In this document: positions 24,049-31,074 of the stretch, piece by piece
Numbering within the stretch: position 1 is the first letter of the stretch
Layout of the letters: each line of letters begins with the position of its first letter
From: CAVQBJ01 sp963710725
GTDB taxonomy: Bacteria; Actinomycetota; Thermoleophilia; Solirubrobacterales; Solirubrobacteraceae
DNA: 64,000 nucleotides
Direction: 5' to 3'
NCBI GenBank assembly: GCA_963710725.1
Contig: CAVQBJ010000001.1
Location: forward strand, 186,001-250,000
Made by a program: the position numbers and the translations under genes
Notes under the pieces: generated by a model
The model's database searches: none
Told to the model about the DNA's origin: nothing
The model's input: only the letters and a program-made list of their open reading frames with translations

Positions 24049-25588
24049 GACACCTGATGGACGGGTGGTGGGCGGCGATGAAGTCCCAGTGCAGCTTTGA
24101 CCGCTCGGTCGCCGGCGGCTGGTTCTCGTAGTACTCGTTGACCATCGCTCGCCAGTCCAGTGCGACGTCGAGTCCGGCGAGTACCGACAGCATGCCGAAG
24201 TCCAATCGGTTCAGGTACGCGAAGCCTTCGGGTGAGTTGACGTAGCGCACCGCATTGGTCGACGGGCCGTAGGGAGAGTTATGCCGCTCGATCCCGGCGG
24301 CGACAATCTCAGGGGTGATGCGGAAGGGTTGCGGGCCCCAGTACATGACCGTCGGCTCGTGCCAGTAGTCGAATGCCTCCTGCGGCGTGACCGGGTCTGA
24401 CGCCTTCCAGATGCCGAGGCCCAGGGCAGCGCTCCAGGTCGCCTCGACGTCACCCCGGACGGTCGCGCGCAGCATCCGGATGAGCTGATCGGAGGTCGTG
24501 GGCGCGATACGCATCACGCAGCCGAAGTCCAGGAAGCTGACCGTGCCGTCGCGGTGGAAGCGGTAGTTGCCTGGGTGCGGGTCGACGTTGACGATCCTGA
24601 ACGTGTTGAGCGAGCCGTACCCGAACCGAAACACCGCTTGGGCCCACTGCCCGCGCAGCGGCTCGTCTGCCCTTCTTGCCTGCTCCCAGGTCAGTCCCTC
24701 GGCGAGATCCTGGGTTAGCACCCGGTCGCTTGAGAGCTCGTCCACAACCTCGGGGATGCGGATGAACGGGTGCCCGCGGTACAGGTCGGCGAACTCGTGC
24801 TGGTTGGCCGCCTCCTGGCGGTAGTCCAGCTCGGCCCGGATGCGCTCTGCCATCTCATTCGCGATGGCTTTGGCGTCGACGCCGATGCGCCGCGGGGCGA
24901 AGCTCATCAACAGGCTCATGAACGTCGTCAGCAGCTGGTGGTTGGCCAGGTCGGCATCGATCGCCGCGGCGACGCCCGGATACTGGATCTTGACTGCGAC
25001 CGGGCGTCCGTCGTGCAGGCGCGCGCGATGAACCTGCCCGATCGACGCGGCCGCCAGCGGCTCCCACTCAAACTCGGCGTACGCCGCTTGTACCGGCCGT
25101 CCGAGTTCTGCCTCGAGCACCTCGCGGGCCACCACCGCCTGCATCGGTGGCGCATCCTCACGCAACCGCGACAGGGCGCGCTCGTACGCGACACGGGCCT
25201 CCGGCGGCACCGACTCCGCCATCGACACGAACGACAGCGCCTGGCCGGCCTTGATCAGCGCGCCCCGGGAGCGACCGAGCAGCTGCGCGTAGCGCTCCGC
25301 TGCGCGCTCATGATCAACCGTCACCTCGCTGCCGGTGACCTTCCGACGCAACGCCTTGACGACCGCCTCGCCCGTCGTGCGGGCGACCAGGCTCGCGACC
25401 GGCGAGCCGCGACGCAGGCGTCCGGTCGGGATCCCGTCATCGCCCGGTGTCGTCCGGCGCGGGCCCTCGGCGTCGGGACGCTTCTCGGTGTCGTCATCGG
25501 CCGGCGCGCTCACCGGCGTGCTCGTCGGCTGCGAGCCTCGGTTCGGGTCCGGGGCAACGTCCGACCGCTGCTTGTCGAGGCTTGCCAT
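24041..25588 (-). CDS. ABC1/UbiB-family atypical kinase
   Basis: 515 aa AarF/ABC1/UbiB protein-kinase-like protein. All family marks are present: KxGQ (KAGQ, 113-116), the Ala-rich loop AAAS at 179-182, the VAVK lysine K200, the ExD pair E253/D255, DPHPGN at 336-341 and DFG at 354-356. The N-terminal 60 residues are disordered and charged, and no clear membrane anchor is seen. UbiB proteins act as ATPases in extracting or handling hydrophobic quinone precursors. Linked by overlap to a P450 and a methyltransferase, it may present a lipophilic substrate to them (inference). It is divergent from a TetR gene across a perfect palindrome. Confidence 0.87.
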   Translation of the reverse strand: MASLDKQRSDVAPDPNRGSQPTSTPVSAPADDDTEKRPDAEGPRRTTPGDDGIPTGRLRRGSPVASLVARTTGEAVVKALRRKVTGSEVTVDHERAAERYAQLLGRSRGALIKAGQALSFVSMAESVPPEARVAYERALSRLREDAPPMQAVVAREVLEAELGRPVQAAYAEFEWEPLAAASIGQVHRARLHDGRPVAVKIQYPGVAAAIDADLANHQLLTTFMSLLMSFAPRRIGVDAKAIANEMAERIRAELDYRQEAANQHEFADLYRGHPFIRIPEVVDELSSDRVLTQDLAEGLTWEQARRADEPLRGQWAQAVFRFGYGSLNTFRIVNVDPHPGNYRFHRDGTVSFLDFGCVMRIAPTTSDQLIRMLRATVRGDVEATWSAALGLGIWKASDPVTPQEAFDYWHEPTVMYWGPQPFRITPEIVAAGIERHNSPYGPSTNAVRYVNSPEGFAYLNRLDFGMLSVLAGLDVALDWRAMVNEYYENQPPATERSKLHWDFIAAHHPSIRCHA

Positions 25589-25620
25589 TCGCCACCATCA
25601 CGTCATCGGATTCTGAGAGG

Positions 25621-25640
25621 GGCTAAGTGTACACTTAGCC
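25621..25640. promoter_or_regulatory. Perfect 20-bp palindromic operator with divergent -10 boxes
   Basis: ggctaagtgtacacttagcc is its own reverse complement. It lies in the 58-bp gap between the divergent ABC1 and tetR starts, 6 bp before tetR. Because of the symmetry it contains TACACT on both strands (25630-25635 forward, 25631-25626 reverse), which can serve as overlapping -10 elements. Binding of the adjacent TetR protein would silence both directions. Confidence 0.85.
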
Positions 25641-25646
25641 GGACCG

Positions 25647-26237
25647 ATGTCCACCACCCTCACCCGCGACCGCATCCTGGACCAGGCGATGCGCCTGTTC
25701 AGCGAGCAGGGCTTCAAAGCGACGACGATCATTCAGATCGAGGCCGCCGCGGGCCTGACTCCCGGCGCGGGCGGGATCTACCACCACTTCGCCAACAAGG
25801 AGGCAGTCCTCGCCGCCGGCATCGAGCGCCATCTCCAGCGGCTCGATGCCCTTCGCGACATCCGACACCTGTTCACCGACCTCGGCGACGTGCGGATCGA
25901 GCTCACGATCACCGCCCGCTACATCCTCGCCGAGCTCGACCGCGAATCCGAGTTGCTCGCGATCCTCCTTACCGAAGCGCGGAACCGGCCCCAGCTTCTC
26001 AAGCACGCCACCGATCGACTCATCGGAGCGACCCTGGACGGATTCGCCGACTGGCTCATCGCCCGCAGCGAACGAGCGCTAAGCACCGAAAAGGCTCAAG
26101 CGCTCGCCAGCATCAGCCTCGGCGGACTGATCTCCTCCCGGCTGCTCAACGGCGCCCTCGGCCAGACCAACAGCATCGATGACGAGGAGCTCATCCGCAC
26201 CTGGGTCGAGCTCCTCGAACCAGCACTTCACGCCTGA
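25647..26237 (+). CDS. TetR/AcrR-family regulator of the ABC1-P450-methyltransferase operon
   Basis: 196 aa. The N-terminal HTH domain (RDRILDQAMRLFSEQGFKAT, then IYHHFANKEAVLAAGIERH) is textbook TetR, and the C-terminal ligand domain is all-helical. It is divergently transcribed from the ABC1 gene. The 20-bp palindrome ends 6 bp before its ATG, so it is expected to repress itself and the opposing operon until a ligand, probably the pathway substrate, binds. With the -10 box at 25630 the transcript would be almost leaderless. Confidence 0.9.
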   Translation: MSTTLTRDRILDQAMRLFSEQGFKATTIIQIEAAAGLTPGAGGIYHHFANKEAVLAAGIERHLQRLDALRDIRHLFTDLGDVRIELTITARYILAELDRESELLAILLTEARNRPQLLKHATDRLIGATLDGFADWLIARSERALSTEKAQALASISLGGLISSRLLNGALGQTNSIDDEELIRTWVELLEPALHA

Positions 26238-26326
26238 GCGGCCAGCGCGCCGCGAAGCGCACCCACCCATCAGTCAGACCACCCACGGCAACGGCGTGCC
26301 CTCCGCTCTCGCCGCCGTCAAGGGCT

Positions 26327-26361
26327 CGCTTCGCTCGGCCGCTTCGCGGCAGACCCTTGAC
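26327..26361 (+). terminator. Inverted repeat GTCAAGGG...CCCTTGAC, possible terminator
   Basis: Perfect 8-bp arms at 26327-26334 and 26354-26361 enclose a CCGC-TTC-GCGG mini-hairpin. It is 90 bp after the tetR stop. A second hairpin, GGTCCGC-TGC-GCGGACC, follows at 26393-26409. Neither is followed by a T-run, so they are structured elements or factor-assisted terminators. Confidence 0.45.
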
Positions 26362-26639
26362 TGCGGCTTCGCTGCGGGCGATGGAGCACTTAGGTCCGCT
26401 GCGCGGACCGTGCCAGGGACGGCACCAAGCGGTCCTGATCCCGATCGCGCAATCCTCGACACCTCTTACGCAGCGTCACCACGTGTCTAGGCCATGCTCT
26501 GAGGCCGCCACCGCGTGCCGCGTCCGCCGTGACCCGACGACATGTCCGCCGCTCGGGGCAGCGTCCGGCCTGATCGTCGGCACGGAAAAGGAGTCCCAGC
26601 CGCTCAGCCTCGCTTGCGCTCCGCTTCGCATCACACAGT

Positions 26640-26655
26640 ATCACCTGATGGTGAT
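26640..26655. promoter_or_regulatory. 16-bp palindrome upstream of HTH gene
   Basis: ATCACC-TGAT-GGTGAT is a perfect dyad in an AT-richer patch 63 bp upstream of the excisionase-type gene. A likely binding site for that protein or another island regulator. Confidence 0.5.
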
Positions 26656-26718
26656 GATTTTGCTAGTTTGCCCACTACGAGCATGCCGAGCTCCCTCTCG
26701 AGGACTACATTGGGGTCG

Positions 26719-27018
26719 ATGTCTGCGCCGCTACTCACCGTGCCCCAGGTCGCCCAGGAAATGCAGGTGACGTCTCAGACGATCCGCAACTGGATCGATC
26801 ACGGCACGCTGCCGGCGGCGCGGATCGGACGCGCGTTCCGGATCAAGCGCGAAGACGTCGACGCGCTCCTCGGCCGCGCCAGCGCCGACAGCACCTCGCT
26901 GGCCACCCGCCGCGACCTCTGGGACCCGACCACCACGACGCTGCCACGTCGCCGCGACCCCGATCAGGCGCGGTCGATCTGGGACGACAGCGCCGTGGCG
27001 CGAGTGAGACGGGCGTAG
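26719..27018 (+). CDS. Excisionase-type helix-turn-helix protein
   Basis: 99 aa. The N-terminal winged HTH (LTVPQVAQEMQVTSQTIRNWIDHGTLPAARIGRAFRI as seen across residues 5-41) is the MerR/BldC/Xis-like fold of the excisionase family, ending in IKREDVDALL. The C-terminal 45 residues are Arg/Asp-rich and probably disordered. In integrated elements such proteins act as recombination directionality factors or as local regulators. The 16-bp palindrome upstream may be its target. ATG 26719 directly precedes the domain. Confidence 0.78.
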   Translation: MSAPLLTVPQVAQEMQVTSQTIRNWIDHGTLPAARIGRAFRIKREDVDALLGRASADSTSLATRRDLWDPTTTTLPRRRDPDQARSIWDDSAVARVRRA

Positions 27019-27030
27019 GCGTCGGTGCCG

Positions 27031-27480
27031 CTATGCCGAGCGGCGCGCCCGGGCTCGCGGTAGCAGCCCGCTCGCGCGATCTCCACGTTCAACGACGGCC
27101 GCGAGCATCTCCGCAGCCTCGGCCAAGCCGGCATAGGCATGCGCGACCTCGCGCAGGCTGGTGCCCGTCGCGGCGCGATTGAGCTCAGCCACCGCCCCGT
27201 CAAAACGCCGCCACAACTCCTCCGGGCCACGGCGTCCCGAGCCCGGCTGCAGCTCATGCGGTGGCTTGCTCGACGACGCACGATGCGGCGGCCACTCAAA
27301 CCCCGCCTCGTCCGCCGAGCGACACGCCGAGGCCTCCGCCTTGGCTGCATCGGCGAGCGCGGTCAAGCGCGCGCTGAATCCGGCGTCCGGCGGGGCCAAG
27401 CGATGCGCTTCAAGCGCCCGGCGCCAGCGCTCCTGCGCGTCGCTGAACGCTGCCTCCGCGTCGACGTCGTCATCCGCCAT
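27031..27480 (-). CDS. Hypothetical helical protein
   Basis: 149 aa, not recognised. It is rich in Ala, Glu and Arg with long predicted helices (SDAQERWRRALEAHRL near the N-terminus, AYAGLAEAAEMLAAVVER near the C-terminus), separated by a Pro/Ser/Arg-rich linker. No signal or membrane segment. It is divergent from the second HTH gene and convergent with the first, ending 13 bp from that gene's stop. ATG 27480 is the first start that keeps the gap to the HTH gene clear. Confidence 0.55.
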   Translation of the reverse strand: MADDDVDAEAAFSDAQERWRRALEAHRLAPPDAGFSARLTALADAAKAEASACRSADEAGFEWPPHRASSSKPPHELQPGSGRRGPEELWRRFDGAVAELNRAATGTSLREVAHAYAGLAEAAEMLAAVVERGDRASGLLPRARARRSA

Positions 27481-27531
27481 GGCTGCATCTTGCCAGCTCA
27501 CCCGGGCAGTCAACGGCGGCAAAACTGGCTC

Positions 27532-27554
27532 GTTTGGTTTGTTTGGTCTATATT
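27532..27554 (+). promoter_or_regulatory. Promoter-like region with GTTTGGT direct repeats
   Basis: GTTTGGT occurs at 27532-27538 and 27541-27547, followed by TATATT at 27549-27554, 13 bp before the HTH start. This is the most AT-rich spot in the neighbourhood and lies between divergent genes. A -10 box with an overlapping direct-repeat operator is likely. Confidence 0.45.
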
Positions 27555-27567
27555 TCTCACGAAGGTC

Positions 27568-27858
27568 ATGGAGCCCACCCTTCCGCAGCTCACCCGCGAC
27601 GATGTGCTCGACGGTCGCGACGTCGCCGAACTCCTCCACCTCCCGCCGTCCACTGTGCTCGAGTACGCCCGTCGCGGCGTCATACCGGCGCACAAGCTCG
27701 GCCGCCGCTGGCTGTTCATCCGTGACGAGGTCGCCGCCGCAGTGCGCGCCGCCCCACGTCCAGCTTCGCCCGAGACTGTTCGGCGCCGGCCAGCGCGCGA
27801 ACGCGGCACGGCTGGCTTCGCCTCACAGCCGCCGCTGCCCTTCGACGGCGCGGCCTGA
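27568..27858 (+). CDS. Excisionase-type helix-turn-helix protein
   Basis: 96 aa. Residues about 12-55 form the excisionase/MerR-like HTH (DGRDVAELLHLPPSTVLEYA, then IPAHKLGRRWLFIRDEV). The C-terminal 35 residues are Pro/Arg-rich and end in the motif PPLPFDG. Second protein of this type in the island. It may be a directionality factor for the integrase or a regulator. The start ATG is 13 bp after a TATATT box. Confidence 0.78.
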   Translation: MEPTLPQLTRDDVLDGRDVAELLHLPPSTVLEYARRGVIPAHKLGRRWLFIRDEVAAAVRAAPRPASPETVRRRPARERGTAGFASQPPLPFDGAA

Positions 27859-27962
27859 CTGCCGGCGCGCCGATCTGTCGCCGACGGCCGGCGTGTGGGC
27901 GCAACGAACGCCCCCGCTGGGCTCAGTCGCTGACCGTGCGGCCGTGTCGCAGCGGCGCCATG

Positions 27963-28005
27963 GTGTAGCCAGACCGGCACATATATAGTGACTCATCGGC
28001 TACAC
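27963..28005. promoter_or_regulatory. Promoter with flanking 8-bp inverted repeat upstream of the XRE gene
   Basis: GTGTAGCC (27963-27970) and GGCTACAC (27998-28005) are perfect inverted copies. The right arm contains TACACT (28001-28006), which is 7 bp before the GTG at 28013. A -10 box at that distance predicts a leaderless mRNA starting at the GTG. The dyad would let the HTH protein repress its own promoter. Confidence 0.55.
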
Positions 28006-28012
28006 TTCTGCG

Positions 28013-28749
28013 GTGACGAGCCAGGACATCGTGAGGATCGCGCGCCAGCGGGCGGGCCTGACCCAGCAGCAGCTCGCCGCTCGCAGCGGTCACCCGCGGG
28101 AGACGATCGCCCGCTGGGAGACGGGCGCTCGCGAACCGTCGCTGGCCAGCGTGCAGGCGCTGGTCGCGGCGTGCGGGTTGGAGCTGGTCGTCGGCGTGGC
28201 CGCGGGCGACGACAGCCTCGGCGACCTCGTCACCGATCAGCTCGCCCTCTCACCGGCCGAGCGCCTGACCAGGCTGCTCCCCCCGAGGAGAGCGCGCACA
28301 CGGTCCGGGCCCTGAACTGGCTGGCTTCCGCGCGGACCCCTACGGTGGTGACCGGTGGCGTTGCCGCTGCATTGCAGGGCGCCCCGCAGCGTCCGCAGGA
28401 CGGTCGCGTGGAGGTTGTCGCCGGCGACCCGCTCGCCTTTACCGCCGAGATGGACGAGAGCGGACTCGAGCCGACCGACAGCGTCGAGCGCTTCGCCGAC
28501 TCTGACCGCCGCTGGCCATGGACGCTGCCCGGGGGCGGCTCGGTCGTGCTCGCCGGCGCGCTGCCCGGGTCGGGCGACTATGCCGACTTGCGCCGCGCTG
28601 CCCAGCCGGTTCAGGTCGACGGCGTAACGATCTCGGTCGCTCACCCGCGTGATCTGCTGCGCCTGGCCGAGGCCTCCGCGAGGGCGGACGAGCGCGCCCG
28701 CGTACCGGGACTCCGCGCGCTCCTCTCGGGACTGGCCGGCAGCGTGTGA
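28013..28749 (+). pseudogene. XRE HTH - nucleotidyltransferase-like gene, frameshifted at a C6 run
   Basis: The first part (28013-28315, 100 aa as read) has a full XRE HTH (RAGLTQQQLAARSGHPRETIARWE) and the motif LSPAERLTRLL that links to the next domain in this family. After ccccccg near 28279-28284 the frame is lost and stops soon. The continuation lies in the next frame to 28749: PPEESAHTVRALNWL, then VVTGGVAAALQG, a nucleotidyltransferase-type GG motif without the usual DxD, and a C-terminal DLRRAAQPVQVDG stretch. Seven Cs instead of six would join them into one protein of about 245 aa. The break may be natural, a slippage switch or a sequencing error. It overlaps the downstream gene (GTGA). 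Confidence 0.7.
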
Positions 28750-29486
28750 GCCCACTGGCGTCCGAGCAGGAGCTACTGCTACGTGCGCTGACGCGACACG
28801 GCGTCGAGCTGGTCGTCGTCGGCGGAGTCGCCGCCCAGGTGCACGGGTGGCGGGGCGCCACGGCCGACCTTGACATCGCGGTCTCCGTCGACGGCACAAA
28901 CGTCGAGCGTCTCAACCGGGCACTGGCGAGCGTAGGCGCCGCCGCCGGTGTGCCCGGCGGCCTGGGAACGGCGTTCAGTACGCGACACGGAAGGCTTGAG
29001 ATCGTTCGCCGCGCAGACGGCATCGGGGATTACGCCGCCTGGCTGCGTGGCGCTCGCCAGCGCGACGTCGGCGACGGACTCACCGTCGTCGTCGCCGACG
29101 CCGACGACATCCTCCGGTCCAAGGAGGCCGCCGGGCGCGAGAAGGACCTCGCGGCGCTGCCGCAGATGCGCCGCGACTTCATCGACTCGGGAGCCATATC
29201 ACCCAGCTCCGCACGCGGGCCTGTCGCGCCCGCACCGGGCGCTGCCGCGAATCCCCCGGCGTTCCTGGCCGAGGTTCTGGGTGAGCGGCCGAGCGGGCCC
29301 ACAGCGACGCGGCTGTGGGATGCCGCTGCCCAGTTGGTGCTTGATTACCGCGCCCGCTGGCACATCACCGACGCGGACGATGCACTCGGAGCACACGTGC
29401 CCGAATCCGACGAAGCGCGCGACAGACTGCAACTTGAGCGCGCGCTCGCGCGAGCGCGGCAACTCATGACAAAGCGCGAGCGCTGA
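28746..29486 (+). CDS. Nucleotidyltransferase (toxin-like) with relaxase-like C-terminal tail
   Basis: 246 aa. Residues 1-150 form a nucleotidyltransferase domain: VVVGGVAAQVHG with G26-G27, then DLD at 41-43 as the metal-binding pair, and a later SKEAAGREKDLAALP helix. This is the AbiEii/MNT-like type often placed after an XRE gene. Residues about 175-246 match the style of actinobacterial relaxase C-termini (FLAEVLGERPSGPTATRLWD, then LDYRARWHITDADDALG). The tail may be a recombination scar or a targeting module. GTG start overlaps the previous stop by 4 bp. Likely the toxin-like partner of a two-gene module. Confidence 0.65.
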   Translation: MSPLASEQELLLRALTRHGVELVVVGGVAAQVHGWRGATADLDIAVSVDGTNVERLNRALASVGAAAGVPGGLGTAFSTRHGRLEIVRRADGIGDYAAWLRGARQRDVGDGLTVVVADADDILRSKEAAGREKDLAALPQMRRDFIDSGAISPSSARGPVAPAPGAAANPPAFLAEVLGERPSGPTATRLWDAAAQLVLDYRARWHITDADDALGAHVPESDEARDRLQLERALARARQLMTKRER

Positions 29487-29550
29487 CCGGGGTACGGCCC
29501 CTGCAGCAGACCGCGCCGAAGCCCGGCAGATCGCACCTGGGGGTGACCGA

Positions 29551-30243
29551 CTATGGCTCGGGCTCGTCGTGCTCCCAATCCTCCGGATTCACACCGAGCC
29601 TGTGATGCGCCAGTGTCACCCATCGATCGAACTCCTCGGCACGACCCGCGGCGGCGAAGTAGCCGCGGTACCGCTGCTGAAAGGCTCGTCGGCTCTTGTC
29701 CGCGGAACCGCTGGTCCAGGCACGGGCTTCGAGATCCACACGAGCGATGTAGAGCTCCCGCTCGAAGCGGCTCCTGAGACGACCACGTGCCATGATCGCG
29801 ACCACGATCACGCCGCACGCCAATGCGGCCGCGACGATGCTCTCCCAGGTAGACCAGTCGGAGCGGACGTCCGATGCAACTTGGGCAGCGAAGCCAACTA
29901 CAAGCAATCCCGCCCCGGCCCGGGCGTCCGCAACATCTCCCGCCCGCACGGAGTCGCCCGGGATGTTGGTCGTGCGCGGATAGAGCGCGCCGGGCAGTTC
30001 GGTCGCATAGCGTCTTGGGGATTGGAAAGCTAGACCGCGGGCCAGGAGCACTGCACCAGCGATGCTTACGGCTACCGCGGCAATCGCGACGTAGTCGACA
30101 GGAATCGACCACGCGTGGGCTTTCGCCGCACCCCAGCAGTCGCTACCGCTGCGATGATTGCGATCCGGGCGTCTCCTACTGGGCGGAAGCGGTAGAGCGG
30201 ACTTTCTTGCACGTGGCGCATGGCCCGAGAGCCAGGTCATCAC
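29551..30243 (-). CDS. Small membrane protein of unknown function
   Basis: Up to 230 aa, not recognised. Three hydrophobic segments can be seen: VAIAAVAVSIAGAVLLARG, a weaker AGAGLLVVGFAAQVA and SIVAAALACGVIVVAIMA. These are followed by a charged, probably cytoplasmic C-terminal domain of about 75 residues (FERELYIARVDLEARAW, RWVTLAHHRLGVNPEDW). The ATG at 30243 overlaps the upstream gene by 68 bp and its first 50 residues look like shadow translation. No better start exists before the first helix, so the N-terminus is uncertain. Third gene of a minus-strand operon. Confidence 0.5.
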   Translation of the reverse strand: MMTWLSGHAPRARKSALPLPPSRRRPDRNHRSGSDCWGAAKAHAWSIPVDYVAIAAVAVSIAGAVLLARGLAFQSPRRYATELPGALYPRTTNIPGDSVRAGDVADARAGAGLLVVGFAAQVASDVRSDWSTWESIVAAALACGVIVVAIMARGRLRSRFERELYIARVDLEARAWTSGSADKSRRAFQQRYRGYFAAAGRAEEFDRWVTLAHHRLGVNPEDWEHDEPEP

Positions 30244-30961
30244 GAATCCATGCGTGTAGGGCGCCTTCGACCGTATCGGGCTTGTTCAAGTCCACCAGCT
30301 TGTAGATCTTTCCGACGAGGTCGGTCGGCATCCGCTCGATCGACTTGTCCTTCAACAGGGCGCAGCGGCGACCCGTCACCAGCATTCCGCCGACCTCGAT
30401 TGTCAGGTTGTAGTTCACGCCGCGCTGGGGTGTCGCAAGGTCCTCGAAGAAGGCGATCCCGTATCTGCTGGCCCACATGTGCGCTGCGATGTTCGTCCAG
30501 AGATCGTCGTCCATAGCCCGGTCCGATGCGAGGTGGAACTCCAGGCCGTGCAGCTCACAAACCTCTCGTGCGACTTCGAGCGCGGGCTTTACTGGGTCGA
30601 TCGGAGCCGCTCTCTCTTCATCGGGAAAGCGCGTCATGCCGAACACGTTCTTGTCGAACGGGTGGTTTGCCAGGAAGTCGTGGAGTACCGGTAAGAGTGA
30701 AGGCGGTGCGCCCAGCTCAGGGAGGAGTACTGCGTGAGGGGCGCCCCCGAGCCGTGATCCGCCCACAGCTGCTTCTGTCGCCAACGACGCCAGCTCAACG
30801 CCGGTGAGGAGGGCTTCGACGGCGGCGGCACCGCGCGGTGTAACCCGCCACAGGCCGCGCTCTCTCCCTCGGCGAATGAAGCGCTTCTTTTCGAGTGCGC
30901 CGATCACATTCGAGATCTTCGCGGGCGGCGGCAGGCGAAGCTCGTGAAACAGGTCTCCCAC
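30176..30961 (-). CDS. Winged-helix protein with putative TIR/deoxyribosyltransferase-like domain
   Basis: At least 261 aa. The N-terminal part is a winged helix (DLFHELRLPPPAKISNVIGA, then KKRFIRRGRERGLWRVTPRG). Residues about 90-240 look like a Rossmann-like nucleotide-handling domain: VFGMTRFPDEE, then AREVCELHGLEFHLASDR, WASRYGIAFFEDL, NYNLTIEVGGMLVTGRR and LLKDKSIERMPTDLVGKIY. The N-x-N-x3-E-x-G-x2-L pattern plus the KD...LP-x-DL segment recalls TIR-like/nucleoside deoxyribosyltransferase folds; this is a pattern judgement. The C-terminus has a CATC motif. The winged helix seems to begin upstream of the GTG, with no ATG, GTG or TTG there; ACG at 31072 is possible. Confidence 0.6.
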   Translation of the reverse strand: MGDLFHELRLPPPAKISNVIGALEKKRFIRRGRERGLWRVTPRGAAAVEALLTGVELASLATEAAVGGSRLGGAPHAVLLPELGAPPSLLPVLHDFLANHPFDKNVFGMTRFPDEERAAPIDPVKPALEVAREVCELHGLEFHLASDRAMDDDLWTNIAAHMWASRYGIAFFEDLATPQRGVNYNLTIEVGGMLVTGRRCALLKDKSIERMPTDLVGKIYKLVDLNKPDTVEGALHAWIRDDLALGPCATCKKVRSTASAQ

Positions 30962-31074
30962 TGAGGTGGGAGTGAAGTCGCCTGTGTCAGAGCGCGCCTC
31001 TGCCAGCCGCGCGAGAACAAGAACCTGCTCGCCGAGGGGAAGGCCTTGGACGCGGAGCCCGATGGAGTCCGTAT

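Larger units (their letters stand above)
26238..26718. other. Non-coding stretch in the island with hairpins and an operator-like palindrome
   Basis: About 480 bp without a convincing gene. It holds a long inverted repeat behind tetR (26327-26361), a tight hairpin (26393-26409) and a palindrome upstream of the next HTH gene (26640-26655). Base composition drops toward AT around 26635-26715, as expected for a promoter of the HTH gene. Confidence 0.6.

Noticed and set aside
24041..25588. An ABC transporter ATPase
   Set aside because: The name ABC1 is misleading; there is no Walker A or ABC signature, and KxGQ, AAAS and DFG motifs place it in the UbiB kinase-like family.
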